64,000 nucleotides of DNA from Pseudomonas cichorii (lineage in GTDB: Bacteria; Pseudomonadota; Gammaproteobacteria; Pseudomonadales; Pseudomonadaceae): positions 1,726,001-1,790,000 of the forward strand of contig NZ_CP074349.1 in NCBI RefSeq assembly GCF_018343775.1. The letters run 5' to 3'. Numbering within the stretch: the stretch's first letter is position 1; each line of letters begins with the position of its first letter. Shown here piece by piece: positions 1 through 7,998 of this stretch. The notes below the pieces were generated by a model. That model was not told where the DNA came from. It saw nothing but the letters and a program-made list of their open reading frames with translations, and searched no databases. Position numbers and translations under genes: made by a program.

Positions 1-176
1 TCGCAGTCCTTGCGCTTGTGAGAGACATAAACCTGGGAAGCGGGGTCGCTGCCCACCAGAATCACCGCGAGGCCTGGCGTGCGCAGGCCTTGCTCGCGAC
101 GTTCGGCGACACGTTTGGCGATCTGCTGGCGCAGGCTGGCGGCGATCGCTTTGCCGTCGATAAGTTGTGCAGTCAT
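1..176 (-). CDS. folD: FolD, bifunctional methylenetetrahydrofolate dehydrogenase/cyclohydrolase (N-terminal part only)
   Basis: Reading the minus strand from the ATG at 174-176 gives a protein starting [20 protein letters not shown] and continuing through [19 protein letters not shown], the conserved FolD N-terminus that carries the folate-binding Tyr and Lys in the YVxxK region. FolD interconverts 5,10-methylene- and 10-formyl-tetrahydrofolate with NADP in the cytosol. The gene runs off the left edge, so only about 58 of an expected 280 or so residues are present. It is divergent from the tRNA-tig block, an arrangement I know from other pseudomonads. Identification is secure; nothing can be said about the C-terminal half. 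Confidence 0.93.
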   Translation of the reverse strand, partial: MTAQLIDGKAIAASLRQQIAKRVAERREQGLRTPGLAVILVGSDPASQVYVSHKRKDC

Positions 177-306
177 GACGCGTGATTAACCATCGAGAGG
201 GAAAAAATGAGCGCGCATTCTCGCATGACATGGCGCAAGGGCAAAGGCGCTTGGTCTGTATATTCAGCTAACTCCTTTATCTAACTGAATTTTTTTCAAA
301 AAAGAG

Positions 307-333
307 TTGACGACCCTGGGGGGCGTCTATAAG
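307..333 (+). promoter_or_regulatory. Sigma-70-type promoter upstream of the tRNA cluster
   Basis: TTGACG (307-312) and TATAAG (328-333) are separated by 15 bases and followed by T/G-rich DNA. A second, weaker pair, TTGAAA (428-433) and GATAAG (452-457) with 18 bases between, lies right before tRNA-Arg. Either could drive the tRNA operon. The rest of 177-473, between folD and the first tRNA, shows no gene. Confidence 0.45.
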
Positions 334-473
334 ATTCGTCGCACTTGCCGGGCAGCACCCAGCACTGCTGAAGAAGCTGGCGCTGGTTGATGTGAGTCAG
401 GTGGGGTTGAAGTTCAACTCGACGTGATTGAAAGCCTTCTAATTTGTACTCGATAAGAATGCAGATTATATAA

Positions 474-550
474 GTGCCCGTAGCTCAGCTGGATAGAGCA
501 TCCGCCTTCTAAGCGGATGGTCGCAGGTTCGAGTCCTGCCGGGTGCGCCA
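474..550 (+). tRNA. tRNA-Arg (TCT)
   Basis: A 77-nt cloverleaf. The acceptor stem GTGCCCG pairs with CGGGTGC (two G-U pairs), the anticodon stem tccgc/gcgga encloses CTTCTAA with anticodon TCT at 508-510, the T-loop is TTCGAGT, and CCA is encoded at 548-550. It is first of three co-directional tRNAs upstream of tig. Confidence 0.96.
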
Positions 551-602
551 TTTAATGGCGGCTTTGGCACGGTAGGTAAGTTGTAAGAGTTGCATGCAAT
601 AT

Positions 603-679
603 GGTGGGCGTAGCTCAGTTGGTAGAGCACAGGATTGTGACTCCTGTTGTCGTGGGTTCGATCCCCATCGTCCACCCCA
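603..679 (+). tRNA. tRNA-His (GTG)
   Basis: The acceptor stem GTGGGCG (604-610) pairs with CGTCCAC (669-675). G603 is the extra G-1 opposite C676 that is diagnostic of tRNA-His. The anticodon GTG lies at 637-639 and CCA is encoded at 677-679. It is probably co-transcribed with the flanking Arg and Leu tRNAs, since no terminator separates them. Confidence 0.96.
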
Positions 680-742
680 TATTCAGAGAGGCGCCAGATT
701 TATTACACATAAACTGGCGCCTTTGCTTTAAAAGCTTGTAAC

Positions 743-827
743 GCGGATGTGGTGGAATTGGTAGACACACTGGATTTAGGTTCCAGCGCCGCAAGGTGTG
801 AGAGTTCGAGTCTCTCCGTCCGCACCA
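743..827 (+). tRNA. tRNA-Leu (TAG)
   Basis: An 85-nt class II tRNA with the long variable arm typical of tRNA-Leu. Acceptor GCGGATG pairs with CGTCCGC, anticodon TAG lies at 777-779 in the loop between ctgga and tccag, and CCA is encoded at 825-827. Confidence 0.96.
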
Positions 828-869
828 AGATATAAAGAGTGAAGTTCCTGAAACGTTCACTCTGAAAGA

Positions 870-892
870 AGCCGCCTAGTGCGGCTTTTTTT
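870..892 (+). terminator. Rho-independent terminator of the tRNA operon
   Basis: Stem AGCCGC / GCGGCT with loop CTAGT is followed by a run of seven T. It lies 43 nt after tRNA-Leu. Confidence 0.85.
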
Positions 893-1198
893 GTTTAAGC
901 GTGTTGGTTTCATCGTCTCGCAGGTCGGTTGGCAGGTTGCCGTCGGTCGAGCGGGGCGCGCTACGCGGATGGAATCGGTAGCGGTCCGGTGCACGTGCTT
1001 CCTTTATATAGCCCGTGCCAGACGCGTTGCCGGTGCTGTAAGGGCCTTGTTGTCTTTGCTCGCCAGCAGTCCGATTCCATCCTCTTAAATCTGCCCTTTT
1101 TCAGTAGGGTGACTTCTTGAGTTTGACCCACTAGAATGCATGCCCTTGATTCTGGGGTCGGAAACGGCCGGCTAACGTCTGTGCAACGAGGAATATCC
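893..1198. other. Intergenic leader before tig (306 bp, no gene seen)
   Basis: This is a GC-rich stretch between the tRNA terminator and tig. Frames on both strands here lack a convincing start or ribosome site. A possible -10 (TAGAAT, 1132-1137) has no clear -35. It probably holds the tig promoter and leader, but I cannot place them. Confidence 0.4.
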
Positions 1199-2509
1199 AT
1201 GCAAGTTTCTGTTGAAAATACTTCCGCTCTTGAGCGCCGCATGACCATTGGCGTGCCTGCCGAACGCATCGAGACTGAAGTCAACAAGCGTCTGCAGCAG
1301 ACCGCACGTAAAGCCAAGATCCCGGGCTTCCGCCCTGGCAAAGTGCCTATGAGCGTGATCCGTCAGCGTTATGAAGATGGCGCACGTCAGGAAGCGCTGG
1401 GCGATCTGATTCAGGCTACCTTCTACGAAGCAGTGGTCGAGCAGAAGCTGAACCCGGCTGGCGCACCTGCTGTAGAGCCTAAGTCCTTCGAGAAAGGCAA
1501 GGACCTGGAATACATCGCCACTTTTGAAGTGTTCCCTGAGTTCACCGTCGCAGGTTTCGAGTCCATCTCCGTCGAGCGCCTGTCCGCTGACGTGGCTGAC
1601 AGCGACCTGGACAATATGCTGGAAATCCTGCGCAAGCAGAACGTTCGTTTTGAAGTGGCCGATCGTGCTGCCCAGAACGAAGACCAGCTGAACATCGATT
1701 TCGTTGGCAAGGTTGACGGCGAAGTCTTCGCTGGCGGCTCTGCCACTGGCACCCAGCTGGTTCTGGGTTCCGGCCGCATGATCCCAGGTTTCGAAGATGG
1801 TCTGGTTGGCGCCAAGGCCGGTGAAGAGCGCGTTCTGAACGTCACCTTCCCTGAGGACTACCAGAACCTGGAACTGGCTGGCAAAGCCGCCGAGTTCACC
1901 GTGACCGTCAACAGTGTTTCCGCACCAACGCTGCCTGAGCTGAACGAAGAGTTCTTCAAGCAGTTCGGTATCAAGGAAACCGGTATCGAAGGTTTCCGCA
2001 CCGAAGTTCGCAAGAACATGGAGCGTGAGCTGCGTCAGGCCATCAAGTCCAAGGTCAAGAACCAGGTCATGGACGGTCTGCTGGCTGCCAACCCGATCGA
2101 AGTGCCAAAAGCGCTGCTGGAAAACGAAGTCAACCGTCTGCGCGTCCAGGCTGTTCAGCAGTTCGGCGGCAACATCAAGCCTGACCAACTGCCGGCCGAG
2201 CTGTTTGAAGAGCAAGCCAAGCGTCGTGTCGAGCTGGGCCTGATCGTTGCTGAAGTGGTCAAGCAGTTCGAGCTCAAGCCAGACGACGCTCGCGTTCGTG
2301 ATCTGATCCAGGAAATGGCCTCTGCCTATCAAGAGCCTGAGCAGGTTGTTGCCTGGTACTACAAGAACGAGCAGCAAATGAACGAAGTACGTTCTGTTGT
2401 GCTTGAAGAGCAAGTTGTAGATACTGTTTTGCAGAAAGCTAGCGTGACCGACAAATCGGTCTCCTACGAAGAAGCGGTCAAGCCGGTAGAAGCTCCAAAA
2501 GCCGACTGA
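1199..2509 (+). CDS. tig: Trigger factor, ribosome-associated chaperone/PPIase
   Basis: A 436-aa protein starting [20 protein letters not shown]. Trigger factor binds ribosomal protein L23 at the tunnel exit and shelters nascent chains. The N-terminal ribosome-binding domain contains the signature GFRPGKVP (about residues 42-49). A central FKBP-type PPIase domain includes [14 protein letters not shown], followed by a helical C-terminal substrate cradle. I chose the ATG at 1199 because GAGGA (1188-1192) sits 6-7 nt upstream and homologues start here; the reading frame is open further upstream. It is first gene of the tig-clpP-clpX-lon quality-control block. Confidence 0.97.
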   Translation: MQVSVENTSALERRMTIGVPAERIETEVNKRLQQTARKAKIPGFRPGKVPMSVIRQRYEDGARQEALGDLIQATFYEAVVEQKLNPAGAPAVEPKSFEKGKDLEYIATFEVFPEFTVAGFESISVERLSADVADSDLDNMLEILRKQNVRFEVADRAAQNEDQLNIDFVGKVDGEVFAGGSATGTQLVLGSGRMIPGFEDGLVGAKAGEERVLNVTFPEDYQNLELAGKAAEFTVTVNSVSAPTLPELNEEFFKQFGIKETGIEGFRTEVRKNMERELRQAIKSKVKNQVMDGLLAANPIEVPKALLENEVNRLRVQAVQQFGGNIKPDQLPAELFEEQAKRRVELGLIVAEVVKQFELKPDDARVRDLIQEMASAYQEPEQVVAWYYKNEQQMNEVRSVVLEEQVVDTVLQKASVTDKSVSYEEAVKPVEAPKAD

Positions 2510-2533
2510 TTTCTCCTTTCGTTCGAAAACACC

Positions 2534-2561
2534 CACAAGCCAGCCTTCGCGCTGGCTTGTG
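2534..2561 (+). terminator. Hairpin between tig and clpP
   Basis: An 11-bp perfect stem, CACAAGCCAGC / GCTGGCTTGTG, with loop CTTCGC. The tail is not T-rich, so it may be a partial terminator or an RNA-stability element that sets the tig:clpP ratio. Confidence 0.55.
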
Positions 2562-2591
2562 CGTATTCAAGACTCGACTATTTGGGAGTGA

Positions 2592-3242
2592 ATGCAGGAC
2601 ATGTCCCGCAATTCTTATATTCAGCAGAACTCTGACATCCAGGCCGCTGGCGGCCTGGTCCCGATGGTTATCGAGCAGTCCGCCCGTGGCGAACGCGCCT
2701 ATGACATCTACTCGCGCCTTCTCAAGGAGCGTGTGATCTTTATGGTTGGTCCGGTAGAGGACTACATGGCCAACCTTATTGCGGCGCAACTGCTGTTCCT
2801 TGAAGCGGAAAACCCGGACAAGGATATCCATCTCTACATCAACTCACCGGGCGGTTCGGTGACTGCAGGCATGTCGATCTACGACACCATGCAGTTCATC
2901 AAGCCGGACGTATCGACCATCTGTATCGGTCAGGCCTGCAGCATGGGTGCTTTCCTGCTGGCTGGCGGTGCCGAGGGCAAGCGTCATTGCCTGCCTAACT
3001 CGCGGATGATGATTCACCAGCCGTTGGGCGGTTTCCAGGGGCAGGCGTCGGATATCGACATCCATGCCAAGGAAATCCTGCACATTCGTCATCGCCTGAA
3101 CTCGCTGCTGGCCCATCACACCGGTCAAAGCCTTGAAACCATTGAGCGCGATACCGAGCGCGACAATTTCATGAGCGCTGATCGCGCGGCGGAATACGGC
3201 CTGATCGACTCTGTGATCAACAAACGTCAAATGCCTGCCTAA
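2592..3242 (+). CDS. clpP: ClpP, ATP-dependent Clp protease proteolytic subunit
   Basis: A 216-aa serine peptidase (S14) forming the tetradecameric chamber that ClpX or ClpA feeds. Visible active-site elements are Ser117 in CSMGAF, His142 in MMIHQPLGG, and the catalytic Asp region IERDTERD near the C-terminus. The start could be 2592 (GGGAG four bases upstream) or the in-frame ATG at 2601 giving [10 protein letters not shown], the N-terminus I remember for Pseudomonas ClpP; the short propeptide is normally cleaved. A weak hairpin (3257-3281) lies between it and clpX, which follows 106 bp later on the same strand. Confidence 0.96.
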   Translation: MQDMSRNSYIQQNSDIQAAGGLVPMVIEQSARGERAYDIYSRLLKERVIFMVGPVEDYMANLIAAQLLFLEAENPDKDIHLYINSPGGSVTAGMSIYDTMQFIKPDVSTICIGQACSMGAFLLAGGAEGKRHCLPNSRMMIHQPLGGFQGQASDIDIHAKEILHIRHRLNSLLAHHTGQSLETIERDTERDNFMSADRAAEYGLIDSVINKRQMPA

Positions 3243-3348
3243 GTAACTCAAAATGTAGGTGGTTGGACCAACCGACCACCTGCGGACTTGAAAAAGCCCG
3301 CAATAGCCTTCATCTTGTGTTGCAAGCCTACCGGATTGGATCGATCGA

Positions 3349-4632
3349 ATGACTGACACCCGCAACGGCGAGGACAACGGCAAACTGCTCTATTGCTCCT
3401 TCTGTGGCAAAAGCCAGCATGAAGTGCGCAAATTGATTGCCGGCCCCTCGGTCTTTATCTGCGACGAGTGCGTCGACCTGTGCAATGACATCATCCGCGA
3501 GGAGGTGCAGGAAGCACAGGCAGAAAGCAGCGCGCATAAATTGCCTTCGCCTAAAGAAATCAGCGGCATCCTTGATCAGTATGTAATTGGTCAGGAGCGT
3601 GCCAAAAAGGTTCTCGCAGTAGCGGTGTACAACCACTACAAGCGCCTGAACCAGCGCGACAAGAAAAACGATGATGTTGAACTCGGCAAAAGCAACATCC
3701 TGCTGATCGGCCCTACAGGCTCCGGCAAGACCCTGCTCGCCGAAACCTTGGCGCGCCTGCTCAATGTGCCGTTCACCATCGCCGATGCCACGACCCTGAC
3801 CGAAGCCGGTTATGTCGGCGAGGACGTGGAAAACATCATTCAGAAGCTGTTGCAGAAATGCGATTACGATGTGGAAAAGGCCCAGATGGGTATTGTCTAC
3901 ATCGATGAAATCGACAAGATTTCCCGCAAATCCGACAACCCTTCGATTACTCGTGACGTTTCCGGTGAGGGCGTGCAGCAAGCCCTGCTGAAACTGATCG
4001 AGGGCACCGTGGCTTCCGTTCCTCCTCAAGGCGGACGCAAGCATCCACAGCAGGAATTCCTGCAGGTGGACACGCGCAATATCCTGTTTATCTGTGGCGG
4101 CGCTTTCTCGGGCCTGGAAAAAGTCATCCAGAACCGTTCGACCCGTGGCGGCATCGGCTTCAACGCCGAAGTACGCAGCAAGGAAGAAGGCAAGAAGGTT
4201 GGCGAATCCCTGCGTGAAGTCGAGCCTGACGATCTGGTCAAGTTCGGTTTGATCCCCGAGTTCGTGGGCCGTCTGCCAGTGCTGGCGACGTTGGACGAGC
4301 TGGATGAGGCTGCGCTGATGCAGATCCTCACCGAGCCGAAAAACGCCCTTACCAAGCAGTATGCCAAGCTGTTCGAGATGGAAGGTGTGGACCTCGAGTT
4401 CCGTACCGACGCACTGAAATCGGTTGCTCGTCGTGCGCTGGAGCGCAAGACAGGTGCCCGCGGTCTGCGTTCAATCCTGGAAGGCGTATTGCTCGACACC
4501 ATGTATGAAATCCCGTCGCAGACCGACGTGAGCAAAGTGGTGATCGACGAGAGCGTTATCGATGGCTCGTCCAAGCCGTTGCTGATCTACGAAAACAGCG
4601 AGCCGCCTGCCAAGGTTGCTCCTGACGCGTAA
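3349..4632 (+). CDS. clpX: ClpX, ATP-dependent Clp protease unfoldase subunit
   Basis: A 427-aa AAA+ unfoldase that recognises tagged substrates and threads them into ClpP. The N-terminal C4 zinc finger (CSFC ... CDECVDLC, residues about 16-46) is the dimerising adaptor-binding domain. Walker A GPTGSGKT lies at residues 121-128, Walker B is VYIDEIDKI, and an IGF-type loop for ClpP docking fits near RGGIGFNAE. Length matches the family (about 420-430). ClpX follows ClpP on the same strand, as in most Gammaproteobacteria. Confidence 0.97.
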   Translation: MTDTRNGEDNGKLLYCSFCGKSQHEVRKLIAGPSVFICDECVDLCNDIIREEVQEAQAESSAHKLPSPKEISGILDQYVIGQERAKKVLAVAVYNHYKRLNQRDKKNDDVELGKSNILLIGPTGSGKTLLAETLARLLNVPFTIADATTLTEAGYVGEDVENIIQKLLQKCDYDVEKAQMGIVYIDEIDKISRKSDNPSITRDVSGEGVQQALLKLIEGTVASVPPQGGRKHPQQEFLQVDTRNILFICGGAFSGLEKVIQNRSTRGGIGFNAEVRSKEEGKKVGESLREVEPDDLVKFGLIPEFVGRLPVLATLDELDEAALMQILTEPKNALTKQYAKLFEMEGVDLEFRTDALKSVARRALERKTGARGLRSILEGVLLDTMYEIPSQTDVSKVVIDESVIDGSSKPLLIYENSEPPAKVAPDA

Positions 4633-4650
4633 AGCGCAGCAAGAGACGTA

Positions 4651-4690
4651 CAGAAGGGGGCCTGCGGGCCTCCTTCTGCATTTCTGCATC
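4651..4690 (+). terminator. Terminator after clpX
   Basis: A 12-bp stem (4651-4662 with 4667-4678, one wobble pair) with loop TGCG and a moderately T-rich tail. It lies just after the clpX stop codon. Confidence 0.65.
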
Positions 4691-4891
4691 GCCGCTTTTT
4701 GCATTCCCAGGGAACGTTTTCCCTCCGCGGGCCACTAGTATCCTGTCCAGTGAGTCATTTTGCTCTTTTGACAGCGCCTGTAACCGCCTGATTGTGTTGC
4801 CATTCCTCGTCATGACCGGATGCGGCGGCCTGTCCGTCAGCTGCGCTCGTTCGTCAAAAAGAGAGCGTATTTTCAAAACAGGCCACTAAAG

Positions 4892-4918
4892 CTTGTTTTT
4901 TTTGAACGCTACCCCCAT
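4892..4918 (+). promoter_or_regulatory. Heat-shock (sigma-32-type) promoter for lon
   Basis: CTTG (4892-4895) and CCCCAT (4913-4918, followed by CT) resemble the RpoH consensus CTTGAAA / CCCCATnT, with a spacer of about 14 bases after the 7-mer -35. It sits 60 bp upstream of lon, a classical heat-shock gene. The remaining 4691-4977 region shows no other feature. Confidence 0.6.
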
Positions 4919-4977
4919 CTTGACTTCAAGCTACTTCCACCTGTCCACGGCCAATTGGCCGCCGTAGAGGCGAAATC

Positions 4978-7374
4978 ATGAAGACCACAATCGAATTGCC
5001 TCTCTTGCCATTGCGTGATGTTGTGGTTTATCCGCACATGGTTATCCCGCTGTTCGTGGGGCGCGAGAAGTCTATCGAAGCTCTAGAAGCAGCGATGACC
5101 GGCGACAAGCAAATCCTGTTGCTGGCGCAAAGAAATCCGGCTGACGACGATCCCGATGAGAAAGCCCTTTATAGCGTAGGCACCATTGCAACCGTATTGC
5201 AGCTGCTCAAGTTGCCTGACGGTACCGTAAAGGTGCTGGTCGAAGGCGAGCAGCGTGGCTCTGTCGAGCGTTTTATCGAGGTCGAAGGTCATTGCCGCGC
5301 AGAAGTCGCGCTGATCGATGAGACCGAAGCGCCGGACCGTGAGTCCGAAGTTTTCGTACGCAGCCTGCTGTCGCAGTTCGAGCAGTATGTCCAGCTTGGC
5401 AAGAAAGTCCCTGCCGAAGTCCTGTCGTCGCTCAACAGCATCGATGAGCCGGGTCGTCTGGTAGATACCATGGCAGCGCATATGGCGCTGAAAATCGAGC
5501 AGAAGCAGGAAATCCTCGAAATCATCGACCTGCCAGCCCGTGTCGAGCACGTACTGGCCTTGCTGGATGCCGAAATCGACCTGCTGCAGGTTGAAAAGCG
5601 CATTCGCGGTCGCGTCAAGAAGCAGATGGAGCGCAGCCAGCGCGAGTATTACCTGAATGAGCAGATGAAGGCCATTCAGAAAGAACTGGGCGATGGCGAT
5701 GAAGGCCACAACGAAATCGAAGAGCTGAAAAAGCGCATCGAAGCCGCCGGCTTGCCGAAAGATGCCCTGGCCAAGGCGACCGCCGAGCTGAACAAGCTCA
5801 AGCAAATGTCTCCGATGTCGGCTGAAGCCACTGTGGTGCGTTCCTACATCGACTGGCTGGTTCAGGTGCCGTGGAAGGCACAGAGCAAGGTTCGCCTCGA
5901 TCTGGGGCGCGCTGAGGCCATTCTCGACTCCGACCACTACGGTCTGGAAGAGGTCAAGGAACGCATCCTTGAATACCTCGCCGTGCAAAAGCGGGTGAAG
6001 AAGATTCGCGGGCCTGTACTGTGCCTCGTAGGGCCACCGGGTGTGGGTAAAACCTCCCTGGCCGAGTCCATCGCCAGCGCGACCAACCGCAAGTTCGTGC
6101 GCATGGCCCTGGGTGGCGTGCGTGATGAAGCCGAGATTCGTGGTCATCGCCGGACTTACATCGGGTCGATGCCAGGTCGTCTGATCCAGAAAATGACCAA
6201 GGTTGGCGTGCGCAACCCGCTGTTTCTTCTCGATGAAATCGACAAGATGGGCAGTGACATGCGGGGCGACCCGGCGTCGGCACTGCTTGAGGTGCTGGAT
6301 CCCGAGCAGAACCACAATTTCAACGACCACTACCTGGAAGTCGATTACGACCTCTCGGATGTGATGTTCCTGTGTACCTCGAACTCGATGAACATCCCGC
6401 CAGCGCTGCTGGACCGGATGGAGGTCATCCGTCTGCCGGGCTACACCGAGGACGAGAAGGTCAACATTGCCGTCAAATACCTCTCGCCAAAACAGATTCA
6501 GGCCAATGGCCTGAAAAAAGGCGAAATCGAGTTCGACGACGATGCGATCCGCGACATCATTCGCTATTACACCCGTGAAGCGGGCGTGCGCGGTCTCGAA
6601 CGTCAGATTGCCAAGGTCTGCCGCAAGGCGGTCAAAGAGCATGCGCTGGAAAAACGTTTTGCAATTCGTGTCACGACCGAGATGCTCGAACACTTCCTGG
6701 GCGTGCGCAAATTCCGCTACGGTCTGGCCGAGCAGCAGGACCAGATCGGTCAGGTTACCGGTCTTGCCTGGACTCAGGTCGGTGGCGAGTTGCTGACCAT
6801 CGAAGCCGCTGTCATACCGGGCAAGGGGCAGTTGATCAAGACCGGTTCGCTGGGCGATGTCATGGTCGAATCGATCACTGCGGCGCAGACCGTCGTGCGC
6901 AGCCGGGCCAAGAGCCTGGGCATTGCGCCGGACTTTCACGAGAAGCACGACACCCACATTCACATGCCGGAAGGGGCCACTCCGAAGGATGGTCCTAGCG
7001 CTGGCGTAGGCATGTGCACGGCGCTGGTATCGGCCCTGACGCAGATTCCGGTACGGGCCGATGTGGCCATGACCGGTGAAATTACCCTTCGCGGGCAGGT
7101 GCTGGCGATTGGTGGCCTGAAGGAAAAACTGCTGGCGGCGCATCGCGGTGGGATCAAGACCGTGATCATCCCGGAAGAGAATGTGCGTGATTTGAAGGAA
7201 ATTCCTGACAATATCAAGCAGGATTTGCAGATCAAGCCCGTTAAATGGATTGACGAAGTCCTGCAAATTGCGCTGCAATACGCGCCGGAGCCCTTGCCGG
7301 ATGTGGCTCCCGATATTGTTGCAAAGGATGAAAAACGCGAGTCTGACTCTAAGGAAAGAATTAGCACGCATTAA
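4978..7374 (+). CDS. lon: Lon ATP-dependent protease (LonA type)
   Basis: A 798-aa cytosolic AAA+ serine protease that removes misfolded and regulatory proteins. In order: an N-terminal LAN substrate-recognition domain starting LPLLPLRDVVVYPHMVIPLF, a helical coiled region (about 200-310), the AAA+ module with Walker A GPPGVGKT at 352-359 and Walker B FLLDEIDKM, and the S16 protease domain. The Ser-Lys dyad is Ser674 (PKDGPSAG) and Lys717 (GGLKEKLLAAHRGG), spaced 43 residues apart as in E. coli Lon. The charged tail after residue 770 is variable in the family. It is preceded by a heat-shock-type promoter and followed by hupB, the classical lon-hupB order. Confidence 0.97.
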   Translation: MKTTIELPLLPLRDVVVYPHMVIPLFVGREKSIEALEAAMTGDKQILLLAQRNPADDDPDEKALYSVGTIATVLQLLKLPDGTVKVLVEGEQRGSVERFIEVEGHCRAEVALIDETEAPDRESEVFVRSLLSQFEQYVQLGKKVPAEVLSSLNSIDEPGRLVDTMAAHMALKIEQKQEILEIIDLPARVEHVLALLDAEIDLLQVEKRIRGRVKKQMERSQREYYLNEQMKAIQKELGDGDEGHNEIEELKKRIEAAGLPKDALAKATAELNKLKQMSPMSAEATVVRSYIDWLVQVPWKAQSKVRLDLGRAEAILDSDHYGLEEVKERILEYLAVQKRVKKIRGPVLCLVGPPGVGKTSLAESIASATNRKFVRMALGGVRDEAEIRGHRRTYIGSMPGRLIQKMTKVGVRNPLFLLDEIDKMGSDMRGDPASALLEVLDPEQNHNFNDHYLEVDYDLSDVMFLCTSNSMNIPPALLDRMEVIRLPGYTEDEKVNIAVKYLSPKQIQANGLKKGEIEFDDDAIRDIIRYYTREAGVRGLERQIAKVCRKAVKEHALEKRFAIRVTTEMLEHFLGVRKFRYGLAEQQDQIGQVTGLAWTQVGGELLTIEAAVIPGKGQLIKTGSLGDVMVESITAAQTVVRSRAKSLGIAPDFHEKHDTHIHMPEGATPKDGPSAGVGMCTALVSALTQIPVRADVAMTGEITLRGQVLAIGGLKEKLLAAHRGGIKTVIIPEENVRDLKEIPDNIKQDLQIKPVKWIDEVLQIALQYAPEPLPDVAPDIVAKDEKRESDSKERISTH

Positions 7375-7390
7375 GTCTGTGTGGGCTTCC

Positions 7391-7420
7391 TTGACAGCTT
7401 TTTAAGGCCCTTGTTATAAA
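7391..7420 (+). promoter_or_regulatory. Strong sigma-70 promoter of hupB
   Basis: A perfect -35 TTGACA (7391-7396) and TATAAA (7415-7420) are 18 bp apart; an alternative TTATAA register gives 17. It begins 16 bp after the lon stop codon and about 100 bp before hupB, which suggests independent high-level hupB transcription. Confidence 0.75.
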
Positions 7421-7520
7421 GCGGCTCTTTAAAGCAAGTACCAGCAAGCCCACCAGTGCTCGTTTTGCTTACCACCAAAAACTTAGAAACATACTCAATA
7501 TAGAGATAAGGGGACTTAGA

Positions 7521-7793
7521 GTGAACAAGTCGGAACTGATTGATGCTATCGCTGCATCTGCTGATATCCCGAAAGCTGCTGCTGGCCGTGCGCTGGATGC
7601 AGTGATCGAATCCGTCACTGGCGCTCTGAAGGCTGGCGACTCTGTTGTTCTGGTTGGCTTTGGTACTTTCTCCGTTACAGATCGTCCTGCTCGTATCGGT
7701 CGCAACCCACAGACTGGTAAGACGCTGGAAATCGCTGCTGCTAAAAAACCAGGTTTCAAAGCCGGTAAAGCCCTGAAAGAAGCGGTCAACTAA
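7521..7793 (+). CDS. hupB: HU-beta, DNA-binding nucleoid protein
   Basis: A 90-aa histone-like protein starting [20 protein letters not shown]. The arm region holds the conserved GRNPQTGK and the C-terminal helix follows as [18 protein letters not shown] dimers bend and compact DNA. The start codon is GTG at 7521, supported by AAGGGGA 7-13 nt upstream; no in-frame ATG precedes it. It is the standard neighbour of lon and ppiD. Confidence 0.97.
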   Translation: MNKSELIDAIAASADIPKAAAGRALDAVIESVTGALKAGDSVVLVGFGTFSVTDRPARIGRNPQTGKTLEIAAAKKPGFKAGKALKEAVN

Positions 7794-7837
7794 GCCTCTT
7801 CAAGCCTTTGCCCGCCGGGTCGGAGTCAATCCGGGCC

Positions 7838-7900
7838 GGTAGCGGAGCGGTGGTGCAGCCGGTTGCAACGCCGGAGGGTTCGAGCCCTTCCGCTTCGTCA
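7838..7900 (+). other. tRNA-Cys-like relic or tRNA mimic
   Basis: The segment contains, in tRNA order, a D-arm-like GTAGCGGAGCGGTGGTGCAG, an anticodon-loop-like TTGCAAC with GCA in the Cys position (7865-7867), and a clean T-arm (GAGGG, loop TTCGAGC, CCTTC; 7874-7890). The order and bases parallel bacterial tRNA-Cys. The anticodon stem is only 4 bp with an 8-nt loop, the variable region is missing, the acceptor strands do not pair over 7 bp, and CCA is absent (TCA instead). It is therefore probably not a working tRNA. A strong terminator follows at once. Confidence 0.4.
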
Positions 7901-7908
7901 GTTACGAG

Positions 7909-7935
7909 AAGGCGCATCCTCGGATGCGCCTTTCT
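7909..7935 (+). terminator. Terminator of the hupB transcript
   Basis: The stem AAGGCGCATCC / GGATGCGCCTT is followed by TTCTTCT. It ends the hupB and tRNA-like unit before ppiD. Confidence 0.75.
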
Positions 7936-7998
7936 TCTATCCGCTTTCTACCCACGCTCTGCGGTTGGTTAGTCGGTTCAACCGTTTTGGGGGACGCA

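Noticed and set aside
1172..2536. Minus-strand frame opposite tig
   Set aside because: Antisense shadow of the trigger factor gene; no start signal or recognisable product.
5083..7371. Long minus-strand frame (762 codons) opposite lon
   Set aside because: It is a mirror-frame artefact of the conserved lon gene; composition is His/Gln/Asp-rich without domains.
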